Origin: Paenibacillus glacialis
GTDB lineage: Bacteria > Bacillota > Bacilli > Paenibacillales > Paenibacillaceae
DNA length: 64,000 nt
NCBI RefSeq assembly: GCF_001637205.1
Contig: NZ_LVJH01000007.1
Coordinates: forward strand, 1-64,000
Direction: 5' to 3'
Shown in pieces: positions 7,979-16,226 of the stretch. The position numbers and the translations under genes are program-made. The notes beneath the pieces are model-generated. The model was not told the origin of the DNA. It was given only the letters and a program-made list of their open reading frames with translations, and made no database searches. The number at the start of each line of letters is the position of its first letter. Positions within the stretch are counted from its first letter, which is position 1.

Positions 7979-8520
7979 TTACTTTTTATAAATATGAATT
8001 CTTGCTGATCCGTCAGGCAGATCTTCGACGTTGTAGTCATACCCTAACGTATTAAGTTCTTCGATAAGAAAAACAGGGATCCGATCGTTATGAATAATAA
8101 CCTCATCCCCGGGAAGTGCTTCTTCGAGTTTCTTCAAAGTTCGTATCATGGGCTGTGGAGGCTCTAATCCTCGATTATCCACCTTATAGATTTGGGAAGG
8201 GTAAGATTCCGCTGGGCATTCCTGCTCAAGTTGAGACTCCAGCCCCTTATGGTATTCCTCGAATGTCTCTAGTTTGTGTTTACTGCTCTTGTGTAAGAAT
8301 GTGACTACCCAATGATCTGACGCTATCTTCTCAACTTTATGAGCATATCCCTTGGTTTTCATTAATCCAAAGAGGGGGGTTGGTTTAATAGTCGCATGCA
8401 GAATAAAGATATCTCCCTTGTTGAGTGCTTTCACTGTATCCATGATCACCTTAAAGGGCTCTACTTTCTTTCGCAAATACGGCCGACGTCCAGTTCCACG
8501 GTCTGTCCTGTGTGATCCAT
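7979..8520 (-). pseudogene. Tandem DUF2249 protein gene with a frameshift near its start
   Basis: The product would carry two DUF2249 domains of about 70 aa each; the second includes a GLEPPQPM segment. The only ribosome binding site (AGGAGGT) precedes an ATG at 8520 that opens MDHTGQTVELDV, the normal DUF2249 beginning, but this frame ends in TAG within 20 codons. The rest lies in another frame from about 8484, starting at a TTG with no ribosome binding site. Inserting one C at GACGTC-GGCCG (about 8487) joins them as ELDVRPYLRKK. It is either a one-base deletion in the genome or a sequencing error. It sits between a single-domain DUF2249 gene and the CcoN-like gene. Confidence 0.75.
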
Positions 8521-8666
8521 GTTAATACCTCCTAAAAGTTTTTGTAGCGTTACTTCTCGAATAGCCTTCGCGAAAACTGGCATCGAAAGCCTAGACTTAA
8601 AATTCAAACGGAAAAAGTTGTTTAGCAGTGTCGTACAAAGCTCCACCCCACCATACGATCTCGCTC

Positions 8667-8900
8667 CTATAATTTGCTGATTTTGACTCTGAATATATCT
8701 GGTCCTTGTTCGAGATATTCCCAAGTGAATGCACCGGAATGTATAGATTCGAATTGGAAACGAAGTGGAATTGGATCATGATCATTTACTAATAACATCG
8801 CCTCTGAAGGCTGTAGTTTTTTGAAAGTTTGGAAGATAACCTTATGTTTTGATTGAGGTGGGTACTCGGTAGCGTTGACGGTAACCGTAATATTGTTCAT
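8667..8900 (-). CDS. DUF2249 domain protein
   Basis: A 77-aa single-domain protein with the DUF2249 signature: KVIFQTFKKLQPSEAMLLVN, then NDHDPIPLRFQF and FTWEYLEQGPDIFRVKI. The family is small and cytoplasmic, related to the TusA-like fold, and often found in anaerobic or nitrogen-oxide gene clusters; its biochemical role is not established. AGGGGGA lies before the ATG. It is the first gene of the nirK operon, and the promoter region just upstream carries an Fnr-type site. Confidence 0.85.
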   Translation of the reverse strand: MNNITVTVNATEYPPQSKHKVIFQTFKKLQPSEAMLLVNDHDPIPLRFQFESIHSGAFTWEYLEQGPDIFRVKISKL

Positions 8901-8940
8901 TATTCAAATCCCCCTGAGAATCATTATCGTTACAAATCCC

Positions 8941-8982
8941 AGTATATGAGATAGGAGATTCAACATCGTGATTATAATCACA
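8941..8982 (-). promoter_or_regulatory. Fnr-type site and -10 of the nirK operon
   Basis: CGTGA-TTATAA-TCACA at 8967-8982 matches TGTGA-N6-TCACA at 9 of 10 positions and is an almost perfect palindrome. On the minus strand a TATACT lies at 8946-8941. The predicted transcription start near 8934 is about 41 bp from the centre of the site, the class II activator position. The site also lies upstream of the divergent CuA-motif lipoprotein gene. Confidence 0.75.
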
Positions 8983-9075
8983 ATTGGGAAAATGAATTTG
9001 ATCTACGATTTGGTTATGAAAGATTGTTGAACTTACTGCCTTTTAATAAGGATGACATAATAAGGGGGCTCAATC

Positions 9076-9450
9076 ATTATTAATAAATGGATAAAGGTTA
9101 CTGTGTTCTTAAGTGTTATAGTATTGCTCTTGATAGCCTGTGGGAAAGAAGTGGAGGAGGGCTCGGAAGCGGGAGCTACTGGTGGGGATACGAAGGAGTT
9201 CATCATTATGGCAACGACATTTAAATTCGATGTTAAAGAGATTAAGGTGAAGCAGGGTGACAAGGTCAAAATAACATTGAAAAACAAGAAAGGACATCAT
9301 GCGCTCAAATTGGAGGGATATAATAAGCAAGTGCGTCCGAATCGTTCGATTTCATTCGTAGCTAACAAAAAGGGTGAGTTCGAATATAAGTGCGCCACTT
9401 ACTGTGGTGCTGACCACAAGAAGATGATAGGGAAGCTCATTGTAAAGTAG
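9076..9450 (+). CDS. CuA-motif cupredoxin lipoprotein, probable ATT start
   Basis: A small exported lipoprotein with one cupredoxin domain. The motif CATYCGADHKKM matches the CuA signature C-x3-C-x3-H-x2-M of cytochrome oxidase subunit II, with an upstream His pair (GHHALKL) as the remaining ligand. The signal reads INKWIKVTVFLSVIVLLLIA before the lipobox Cys. From the first standard start, GTG at 9103, the signal would lose its basic residues and its ribosome binding site. AAGGGGG (9062-9068) instead points to ATT at 9076 (7-base spacing) or 9079. It is divergent from the nirK operon and may carry electrons or copper to NirK, which is inference. Confidence 0.72.
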   Translation: MINKWIKVTVFLSVIVLLLIACGKEVEEGSEAGATGGDTKEFIIMATTFKFDVKEIKVKQGDKVKITLKNKKGHHALKLEGYNKQVRPNRSISFVANKKGEFEYKCATYCGADHKKMIGKLIVK

Positions 9451-9491
9451 CTCTGTTAGCTGAAGAGTTGGGTGTTCTACAAAATCAGAGG

Positions 9492-9776
9492 TTCAGAAAC
9501 GCTCTGGATGGTGATATAATGAAAGAAGAACCCATCCCAATAGAGAAAGGATCAGGATACCATGTGTCCCCGAAGGAACATTCCCCAAAGGACGATCTGG
9601 AAACGTTATGATCACTCATACACTTAGCGTCTCTCGTAGAGAACCGTCGGATAATTCATGACAACCTCTGCGAAAGAAGGAAACTAAGTATGCGAAGGAC
9701 CGTGTCATACAGGTTTTCTCCACGTAGAGAGTTGTCTCATTTATGACAAACAAACTACGATAAAGAGGGAATTTGT
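9492..9776 (+). promoter_or_regulatory. Promoter and long leader of the YitT-family gene
   Basis: A promoter (TTCAGA 9492-9497, 17-bp spacer, TATAAT 9515-9520) is followed by about 250 nt without a long gene. The leader contains two similar blocks, about 9620-9705 and 9709-9785: each has a small TCTC/GAGA-type hairpin, then ATTYATGACAA, then a purine-rich ribosome-binding-like stretch and GTATG. Two tiny basic ORFs have plausible ribosome binding sites: 9562 (21 codons, MCPRRNIPQRTIWKRY...) and 9691 (18 codons, MRRTVSYRFSPRRELSHL). I do not recognise a known riboswitch class. Confidence 0.5.
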
Positions 9777-10472
9777 ATGAGGAAAAGAGAACAACTGATT
9801 TCTACGTTGCAACATATCGCTGTATTACTGTTTGGAACATTTTTACTCGCGTTTACTTATTATCACATTAATTTTCAGAATCATTTAACAGAGGGTGGAT
9901 TTGTCGGTCTTGCCCTATTGGGTAAGTACGTTTTAGGTTTGCCGCCGGCACTAAGCATACTGGTATTGGATATACCTGTGATGGTGATTGCGTTATTTCT
10001 GAAGGGACGTAAATTCCTTGTGAATACGTTGATCGCAACAATGGCTTTTTCAATCTTTTATGCGTTAATAGAGCGTTACTCTGTTATCGTTATCGATCTC
10101 CAGCACAATTTATTCATCGCCGCACTCTTGTCAGGGTTACTGACGGGATTTGCTACAGGTATTGTACTACGCGTTGGTGGTGCAAGCGGTGGGGATGACA
10201 TACTGTCGCTTCTTATCAGTCGTTGGACTGGGATAAAGCTTGGCACGGTGTTCTTCCTGTTCGATGGTATTGTTCTATTGCTCTCCCTATTCTATATGCC
10301 GTTAAGAGAGACGTTGTATACGATTCTGGCTGTTAGTATTGCTGGGCAAATGATTACGTTGACTGTCAGTTATGGTACTAAGAAGACTGCAACGAACCCC
10401 GTATTACCTAAAGGGATTTCACCTCAACCCGTTAAGTCGAAGACTGTACAGGTTATGCAAAGTGCACATTAA
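9777..10472 (+). CDS. YitT-family (DUF161) membrane protein
   Basis: A 231-aa integral membrane protein with about five or six hydrophobic segments and the family signature GGASGGDDILSLLISR at about 137-152. Family members with a C-terminal DUF2179 domain are longer; here the tail after the last membrane segment is only about 30 polar residues, so that domain is absent. AGAGGGAA precedes the ATG. The gene has its own promoter and long leader and is followed by a strong terminator, so it is monocistronic. Function is unknown; a transporter role is often suggested. Confidence 0.85.
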   Translation: MRKREQLISTLQHIAVLLFGTFLLAFTYYHINFQNHLTEGGFVGLALLGKYVLGLPPALSILVLDIPVMVIALFLKGRKFLVNTLIATMAFSIFYALIERYSVIVIDLQHNLFIAALLSGLLTGFATGIVLRVGGASGGDDILSLLISRWTGIKLGTVFFLFDGIVLLLSLFYMPLRETLYTILAVSIAGQMITLTVSYGTKKTATNPVLPKGISPQPVKSKTVQVMQSAH

Positions 10473-10543
10473 TGATGTGGTACGATGGAAGGCCCTTTTT
10501 CACAATATAAGTAGTCCAAGGGCAGTCGTGTCCAATCCATGAT

Positions 10544-10580
10544 AACCACTAAGTTCTTTTGTTGAACTTAGTGGTTTTTT
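10544..10580 (+). terminator. Terminator after the YitT-family gene
   Basis: A perfect 13-bp stem AACCACTAAGTTC / GAACTTAGTGGTT with a 7-nt loop is followed by TTTT. Confidence 0.9.
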
Positions 10581-10655
10581 GCTGTCTAAGAACGCATGAA
10601 TGGGCATATGCATATGCTGTACTATATGAATGCTCAATAAATGGAGGTAAGAACG

Positions 10656-10955
10656 ATGGAAAATGCTCCGGCTCAGCATATTCTTTTTCAGGCCGATCCT
10701 AATATGACGCAACAATTCCGACAAGTTAGAGAACATATTCATCAGCAGATCAAGGGATGTTTACATCGAACGATTCGTGTACAAACGGTTAATGGTTGTA
10801 CGTATGAGGGAGTACTCATGAATGTTGAAGGGGGTATGCTATTCCTAAGTGTTCCAGCAGCTCCGTCGATGTCACGAGCCTACAATCCTTATTATAACAA
10901 TGTGATTCTGCCGCTCGTCTTATTTGAATTATTGGTTATCGTATTACTTATGTGA
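10656..10955 (+). CDS. Small protein with an Sm-like segment and C-terminal membrane helix
   Basis: A 99-aa protein. Residues about 20-65 (QVREHIHQQIKGCLHRTIRV, then TYEGVLMNVEGGMLFLSV) look like the beta-strand pattern of an Sm/Hfq-like or other small beta-barrel domain. A short linker rich in Pro, Tyr and Asn leads to a C-terminal hydrophobic segment (ILPLVLFELLVIVLLM). I know similar proteins only as hypothetical proteins of sporulating Firmicutes. The start at 10656 is chosen because GGAGGT is placed correctly for it; the in-frame ATG at 10641 overlaps that site. Confidence 0.65.
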   Translation: MENAPAQHILFQADPNMTQQFRQVREHIHQQIKGCLHRTIRVQTVNGCTYEGVLMNVEGGMLFLSVPAAPSMSRAYNPYYNNVILPLVLFELLVIVLLM

Positions 10956-10989
10956 TGGATTTTGCATAAACAGCACTGTATATCATTTC

Positions 10990-11047
10990 TAAATACACAA
11001 AAAGGCAGCTCCTTTTCTGATAAAAGAAGCTACCTTTTTTGTGTATT
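10990..11047. terminator. Long bidirectional terminator
   Basis: Extended inverted arms AAATACACAAAAAGGCAGCT and AGCTACCTTTTTTGTGTATT pair with one mismatch, leaving about 18 nt in the middle. It separates the Sm-like gene from the convergent msrAB. Confidence 0.85.
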
Positions 11048-11056
11048 TACCACATA

Positions 11057-12025
11057 TTACTCAAATAACGAACGATACTCAGGATATCCTTCTTCTTCTA
11101 GCTTCTCGATCGGGATAAAGCGAAGTGCTGCAGAATTAATACAGTACCGTAAGCCGTTTGGTCCTGGTCCATCGTTGAATACATGCCCTAGGTGAGAATC
11201 GCCCTCTTTACTACGTACCTCTGTACGAATCATAAAGTGGCTGGAATCGACTAATTCTCGAACTGTATACTCCCGAAGAGGGCGAGTGAAACTTGGCCAA
11301 CCGCAACCCGAGTCGAACTTATCAAGTGAGCTGAATAAGGCTTCACCAGAGACGATATCAACATAAATTCCGGTTCCATGGTGATCCCAGAACTCGTTGC
11401 TGAATGCAGGTTCTGTGCCGTTTTGTTGTGTAACTTGATATTGTATAGGAGTTAAACGTTGTTTAAGTTCATCTTTGTTCACGGGAGTTGACCACACGTT
11501 CTCAAGATAATCTTCACGTCCTGAACCTTTACGATAGCGCTTATAATGACCCGGATTCTTCTTGTGATAACCTTGATGATATTCTTCAGCCTCATAGAAG
11601 GGGCTAGCAGGAAGAATTGGCGTTACAATCGGTTTATCGAAACGCTGATTTAGCCCTAATGCCTTTTTAGATTGTTCTGCCTTTATGCGTTGTTCCTCGC
11701 TATGATAGAAGATGGCTGTTCCATAGGAGCTCCCTCTATCGTGGAATTGTCCACCCGCATCGGTAGGATCGATCTGTTGCCAGAACAGCTCAAGTAACTT
11801 GTCATATGGGAAAATGCTAGGATTGTAAGTTATTTCAACGGCTTCTACATGTCCTGTTGTATGCGTGCATACTTCTTCGTATGTAGGATTCTCTGTGTGT
11901 CCACCTGTATATCCAGAGACGACTTTAATAATGCCTGGAAGTTCCTCGAACGGGCTTACCATGCACCAGAAACATCCACCTGCAAAAGTAGCCTTTTCAT
12001 GTATAGTTGATTGAGAATTGCTCAT
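11057..12025 (-). CDS. msrAB: Fused peptide methionine sulfoxide reductase MsrA/MsrB
   Basis: This 322-aa bifunctional repair enzyme reduces both S and R methionine sulfoxide. The N-terminal MsrA domain has GCFWC at 17-21 with catalytic C18. The C-terminal MsrB domain from about residue 180 has GCGWPSF and the catalytic [11 protein letters not shown]. The paired CxxC zinc motifs of some MsrB proteins are absent. There is no signal peptide, so it is cytoplasmic. The ATG at 12025 follows GGAGTGATATC; the open frame extends 46 codons further upstream but has no ribosome binding site there and runs into the next gene. Confidence 0.95.
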   Translation of the reverse strand: MSNSQSTIHEKATFAGGCFWCMVSPFEELPGIIKVVSGYTGGHTENPTYEEVCTHTTGHVEAVEITYNPSIFPYDKLLELFWQQIDPTDAGGQFHDRGSSYGTAIFYHSEEQRIKAEQSKKALGLNQRFDKPIVTPILPASPFYEAEEYHQGYHKKNPGHYKRYRKGSGREDYLENVWSTPVNKDELKQRLTPIQYQVTQQNGTEPAFSNEFWDHHGTGIYVDIVSGEALFSSLDKFDSGCGWPSFTRPLREYTVRELVDSSHFMIRTEVRSKEGDSHLGHVFNDGPGPNGLRYCINSAALRFIPIEKLEEEGYPEYRSLFE

Positions 12026-12125
12026 GATATCACTCCGTTTCTTTGACTGTAAATGATATAAGTCACTTCTATTATAAATCATTTGGTTTCCAAAAACCAA
12101 GAAAGTGGACAGTGGAGTCTTTTGT

Positions 12126-12740
12126 TCAGCTGGTTGTAGACTTATTCCTCTGTCTATATACAAAGAGTACGATACAAACCAAAAGCAGGTATCCCAATAT
12201 AAGTGCTACGGATACATAGGGTCTTGCAACTAGATTACCGCCCAAGTAGGCGTAAAGTAGTATGGCTGGAATTTTGCCGAGGATTGTAGCGAGAGTAAAC
12301 GTCCAGAAGGAAATAGAGGCAACACCCGCAAATACATTCACAACCATCTGTGGCACGATAGGTAATAGACGTGCGACGATAATAGCCATAAAAGGGTGGG
12401 ACTCCATCATACTAGTGAAGGATTGAATAGAACGTCTTTGGCTCAGATATCGTCGTCCTTGTTCACGAAATGCGTATCTCACGATTCCATAAATAAGGAC
12501 TGCAGCAAGCGTGGTTCCCAACCAGGCAATTAGGGTTGCCCACACGGTGCCATAAGCATATCCCAAAGCAGCGATGACTACTTTATATGGAATGATAGGA
12601 AAGAGGGCTAACAAAGTCGCCATCAGAATCAAGAAGGTCGGTGAGTCATTATTGTTCATCCAGTCCCAAATGGTGTTTTTGTACATAAATGCTACTCCCA
12701 ATAGGAGCACATAGACAAGCGGTAGCAGTAGCTTCTTCAT
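12126..12740 (-). CDS. TVP38/TMEM64-family membrane protein
   Basis: A 204-aa polytopic membrane protein of the TVP38/TMEM64 (DedA-like, SNARE-associated) family. The central conserved region is visible: a re-entrant segment with [18 protein letters not shown], then [17 protein letters not shown], then [13 protein letters not shown]. The C-terminus is basic and cytoplasmic. The ATG at 12740 ([12 protein letters not shown]) follows AGAGGACT; the open frame extends 13 codons further upstream without support. It precedes msrAB on the same strand by 100 bp. Family roles include lipid scrambling and membrane homeostasis; the substrate here is unknown. Confidence 0.85.
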   Translation of the reverse strand: MKKLLLPLVYVLLLGVAFMYKNTIWDWMNNNDSPTFLILMATLLALFPIIPYKVVIAALGYAYGTVWATLIAWLGTTLAAVLIYGIVRYAFREQGRRYLSQRRSIQSFTSMMESHPFMAIIVARLLPIVPQMVVNVFAGVASISFWTFTLATILGKIPAILLYAYLGGNLVARPYVSVALILGYLLLVCIVLFVYRQRNKSTTS

Positions 12741-12895
12741 AAGAAGTCCTCTCTTTGAAAAGGTTTCAATGTGTATCATACCAAATTTAGTGGAATAAAA
12801 TGATAGTCAATTCTAGAATATCTTCTTAAATACGATGGTTTGCTATAATATAGATAAGCATAAGGATTTACTTAGTTGTAGAAAGGTTGAGACAA

Positions 12896-13213
12896 ATGGA
12901 CGAGGAATATGAAGAATATACAGAACTATCTGTTGAAGAACAGATTAAGAAAAGCTACCGCCAAGACGAGGATATGATGATTCTGGTCTTTGCTCAGTGG
13001 TGTATTAACCACAGCCTAGATCCTGAAGAGTTGTATAGAGAGGCTTACCCACATCAACTTAACAATGAACGTTTGATACACGTTCTGGGCCTCACGGTAT
13101 CTAAAGAAGAAGCAGGGGATATTCCTGATGAGACGCTACTTGGTGTACTCTCGCTTTTTGGAAATGATGATCTTGCCTGTGTTGTGACGGAAGCGATAAG
13201 TCGTAGGACTTGA
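12896..13213 (+). CDS. Unknown acidic 105-aa protein
   Basis: An acidic cytoplasmic protein beginning MDEEYEEYTELSVEEQIKKS, with HSLDPEELYREAYPHQLNNE in the middle. I do not recognise a family. It has no signal, membrane segment or metal motif and looks helical. The ATG at 12896 follows AGAAAGGT; an in-frame TTG nine bases earlier would overlap it. An excellent extended -10 (TGCTATAAT, TATAAT at 12844-12849) lies upstream, so it is transcribed alone from a vegetative promoter and stops at the terminator at 13282. Confidence 0.65.
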   Translation: MDEEYEEYTELSVEEQIKKSYRQDEDMMILVFAQWCINHSLDPEELYREAYPHQLNNERLIHVLGLTVSKEEAGDIPDETLLGVLSLFGNDDLACVVTEAISRRT

Positions 13214-13281
13214 GGGCATTATATTTCACATTATTGATCGGTTTCAAGCACATAGAATCATAATAACAACAAGTTGAAAAC

Positions 13282-13318
13282 AAATGGTGATCCTAAAGTT
13301 AGCTAGGGATCGCCACTT
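13282..13318. terminator. Bidirectional terminator
   Basis: Arms AAATGGTGATCCT and AGGGATCGCCACTT pair with G-U pairs around a 10-nt loop, between the unknown acidic gene and the convergent AraC gene. Confidence 0.75.
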
Positions 13319-13335
13319 GTTTATTTGTTAGTACA

Positions 13336-14163
13336 TTACTTCAGTTGCTCCCGATTGGCAATGCGGAATTGCTTCGGAGACATGCCAAAACGTGCTCTAA
13401 ACACACGGTGGAAGTAAGTATAATTGGCGAATCCGGAAGTCTCCGCTACGTTCTCAAGAGACATAGGGCTGAATATAATGCGTTCCCGAGCCATATCTAG
13501 TTTTACGTCAATTGTGTATTGCATGATGCTAGTATCGAACGTTTCCTTGAATAAGTGCACAGCACGGGAGACGCTGATCCCCACGTGGCTAGCTACATCC
13601 GCTAACTTGAACGTATGAGAGGCGTTTTCCTCAATATAATGTTTAATTTGATAGGCCAAATAACTCTTGTGCGTGGTTGTTGGTTGCTCTTTGAGCTGAC
13701 GATCTAATTCTAGGCACAGAATTTTCATATAATATCCTGAAATTTCGGGATATGGATTCTCCATTCGGCGCTGCTCAAGTGCAATCTGTCGAAAAAGAAT
13801 CAAGAAACCTTCACTAAGCGGTAGTTTCATCCGAGTAGGTCGAATTTGGGTATTCCACCATTTATCTATCCATGGCCCTCCGAAGAAAATATGGTAATCC
13901 CCACTTTCAATCGTTGATTCACCGAGTGAATTGATTTCATGATCTATTATTAATTCATACTGCTCAGAGGGAGAATACAGTAGTAAATCTCCTGTTTCGA
14001 TCATACCTAACTTACCATCATATCTAGCACGACAGCGGCCATCGGTTTGGAAGCGCATGAGGTAGGTATTTATGCCATCTACTTCTAATTGTGACGTGTA
14101 GAAAGGTTTTCTATGGAAGGAGAAGCCGGCTACATACACTTGACATGAGTCTTCACTGATCAT
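13336..14163 (-). CDS. AraC-family transcriptional regulator
   Basis: A 275-aa regulator with an N-terminal cupin-like sensing domain (about 1-150, including GMIETGDLLLYSPSEQYEL) and a C-terminal double helix-turn-helix (about 170-272): LADVASHVGISVSRAVHLFK and ENVAETSGFANYTYFHRVFR, ending FGMSPKQFR. AGGAGACAG precedes the ATG. It is divergent from the three-gene sugar operon starting at 14333 with 170 bp between them, so it probably activates that operon in response to a sugar or polyol. Confidence 0.9.
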   Translation of the reverse strand: MISEDSCQVYVAGFSFHRKPFYTSQLEVDGINTYLMRFQTDGRCRARYDGKLGMIETGDLLLYSPSEQYELIIDHEINSLGESTIESGDYHIFFGGPWIDKWWNTQIRPTRMKLPLSEGFLILFRQIALEQRRMENPYPEISGYYMKILCLELDRQLKEQPTTTHKSYLAYQIKHYIEENASHTFKLADVASHVGISVSRAVHLFKETFDTSIMQYTIDVKLDMARERIIFSPMSLENVAETSGFANYTYFHRVFRARFGMSPKQFRIANREQLK

Positions 14164-14332
14164 TCATCTGTCTCCTTTTTTAAAATTATAACCAGATTGT
14201 TCATGTTTCGATCATATTATTCATTTTAATATAAATGAATTTAGAATACCATGTAACTAGATTGATATTGCTTCACCTTGCTTGATTCTAAAGGAATTAC
14301 ATATCATGGAAAATTGAAGGAGGTAACAGTCA

Positions 14333-15103
14333 ATGTTGAAATTAGGATTACAACTGTATACGGTTCGCGAGCAAATGGAGCAGGATTTCGAAGGTACGTT
14401 GAAAGCGGTTGCTGAACTAGGATACAAAGGTGTAGAATTTCATGATTTCTTTGGATATAGTAGTGTTGAAGTGAAGAAATTACTTGATGAGAATGGTCTT
14501 GTGGCTATCGGAACACATACGCAATACCAGAGCATGTTAGAGGATCTGGACTCTATCATTATTTATAATAAAGAAATTGGTAATAAATATATAATCGTTC
14601 CTTATTTGTCGGAAGAACAACGTAAATGGGATGAAGTGTTTGCTAACCTTAAAGTACTTGGTGAGAAATGTAAGGAACAAGATATGGTCCTCCTATATCA
14701 TAATCATGATTTCGAATTCACGGAATCTTATGGTGAAGGTAAGACTGTATTTGATGCGATGTATGAAGAAGTACCTGCTTCACTACTTGAAGTTGAAATG
14801 GATACGTGTTGGGTATACTTTGCTGGGTATGACCCAGTTGAATACATTCATAAATATGCAGGTCGTTTACCCATCATTCACTGGAAAGATGTGAAGAAAC
14901 TAGAAGATGGATCACCACAGACCGTTTCATTTGGTCAAGGCGAAGTAAACTTAGCGGCTATTGCTGAAGCCGCAAATGAAGTAGGCGCGGAATGGATTGT
15001 GGTAGAACAAGATGTATGTCAGAACCTACCCCTTGAAAGTATTGCTACAAGTATGGAATGGATAAAAAATTACGCAAAAAACGGAGGACTTATAAATGTC
15101 TAA
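14333..15103 (+). CDS. Sugar phosphate isomerase/epimerase (TIM barrel)
   Basis: A 256-aa xylose-isomerase-like TIM-barrel protein, related to IolI/IolE. Typical strands are LGLQLYTVREQM at the N-terminus, GYKGVEFHDF, LLYHNHDFEF and EVEMDTCWVYFAGYDP, and the metal-binding Glu/His/Asp positions are in place. AAGGAGGTAAC precedes the ATG. It is the first gene of an operon with the dehydrogenase (8-bp overlap) and a second epimerase-like gene. The substrate cannot be read from the sequence, but co-occurrence with an oxidoreductase suggests an oxidised sugar or inositol-like compound. Confidence 0.88.
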   Translation: MLKLGLQLYTVREQMEQDFEGTLKAVAELGYKGVEFHDFFGYSSVEVKKLLDENGLVAIGTHTQYQSMLEDLDSIIIYNKEIGNKYIIVPYLSEEQRKWDEVFANLKVLGEKCKEQDMVLLYHNHDFEFTESYGEGKTVFDAMYEEVPASLLEVEMDTCWVYFAGYDPVEYIHKYAGRLPIIHWKDVKKLEDGSPQTVSFGQGEVNLAAIAEAANEVGAEWIVVEQDVCQNLPLESIATSMEWIKNYAKNGGLINV

Positions 15104-16178
15104 AACACTAAGAATCGGAATTATTGGTTGTGGTGGTATTGCTACAGGGAAGCATATGCCGAGCCTTGCGAAACAATCTAATGGAGAAATGGTCGCTTTT
15201 TGTGACATCGTTCAAGAACGTGCAGAAGAAGCGGCTGAGAAATATGGCGTTGAAGGAGCTAAAGTCTATACTGATTTCCGTGAATTGCTTCAAGACGGAA
15301 GCATTGATGTCATTCATGTATGTACGCCTAATGATTCTCACTCCGAGATCACAGTTGCTTCCTTAGAAGCAGGCAAACATGTAATGTGTGAGAAACCAAT
15401 GGCCAAAACAACGGCGCAAGCAAGAGAAATGCTTGAAGCTGCGAAACGTACAGGTAAAAAACTGACGATCGGATATCAAAATAGATTCCGTGATGACAGC
15501 CAGTACCTAAAACAAATGTGTGAGAATGGTGACCTAGGTGACGTTTATTATGGTAAAGCCTTGGCAACTCGTCGCCGTGCGGTTCCAACTTGGGGCGTAT
15601 TCTTAGATGAAGAGAAGCAAGGTGGAGGACCTCTTATTGATATCGGTACGCATGCACTAGATCTTACCTTATGGCTAATGGATAACTACAAACCGAAGAG
15701 TGTTATGGGTTCGACGTTCCACAAGCTTGGACATCGTGAGAATGCAGCGAATGCTTTCGGTCCTTGGAATCCTGAAGAATTCAAAGTAGAAGATTCTGCC
15801 TTCGGTTTCATTACGATGGAGAATGGAGCTACCATTATTCTTGAATCTAGTTGGGCACTGAATGTACTTGATTTCAACGAAGCACAGACGATACTTGCAG
15901 GTACAGAAGCCGGAGCGGATATGAAAGATGGTCTGCGTATCAATGGTGAGAAGATGAGTCGTTTGTATGAGACTAAAGTTGACTTGGGCGCAGGCGGAGT
16001 TGCATTCTACTCAGGAGAAACGGAAAGCGATGCAGATCGTGAAGCAAGATTGTGGTTGCAAGCGGTTATTGATGATACTGAACCTGTCGTTAAACCAGAA
16101 CAGGCATTGGTGGTAACTCAAATTCTAGAAGCTATCTATGAATCTGCTAAGACAGGTAAAGCTGTTTATTTCGAATAA
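15096..16178 (+). CDS. Gfo/Idh/MocA-family oxidoreductase
   Basis: A 360-aa NAD(P)-dependent dehydrogenase. The Rossmann fold starts LRIGIIGCGGIATGKHMPSL, followed by the family CEKPMAKTTAQAREML motif with its conserved Lys, and the C-terminal substrate domain contains GGGPLIDIGTHALDLTLWLM with the catalytic Asp/His pair. The start overlaps the previous gene by 8 bp, with AACGGAGGAC upstream, so translation is coupled. It most likely oxidises a sugar, inositol or glycoside intermediate whose product is handled by the flanking TIM-barrel proteins. Confidence 0.92.
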   Translation: MSKTLRIGIIGCGGIATGKHMPSLAKQSNGEMVAFCDIVQERAEEAAEKYGVEGAKVYTDFRELLQDGSIDVIHVCTPNDSHSEITVASLEAGKHVMCEKPMAKTTAQAREMLEAAKRTGKKLTIGYQNRFRDDSQYLKQMCENGDLGDVYYGKALATRRRAVPTWGVFLDEEKQGGGPLIDIGTHALDLTLWLMDNYKPKSVMGSTFHKLGHRENAANAFGPWNPEEFKVEDSAFGFITMENGATIILESSWALNVLDFNEAQTILAGTEAGADMKDGLRINGEKMSRLYETKVDLGAGGVAFYSGETESDADREARLWLQAVIDDTEPVVKPEQALVVTQILEAIYESAKTGKAVYFE

Positions 16179-16226
16179 ATGAATGACGGTTTAATATGTT
16201 GTAAGTGCAAATAAGGAGGAGTAACG

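Noticed and set aside
8461-8724. An 87-codon frame spanning the gap between the two DUF2249 genes
   Set aside because: Only its last 19 codons, from the ATG at 8520, look like protein; the earlier part overlaps the other DUF2249 gene out of frame. The end is better explained as the true start of the frameshifted gene.
9492-9776. The YitT leader considered as a known riboswitch (ykkC, yybP-ykoY, M-box)
   Set aside because: None of the signature motifs of these classes could be seen, so no class name was assigned.
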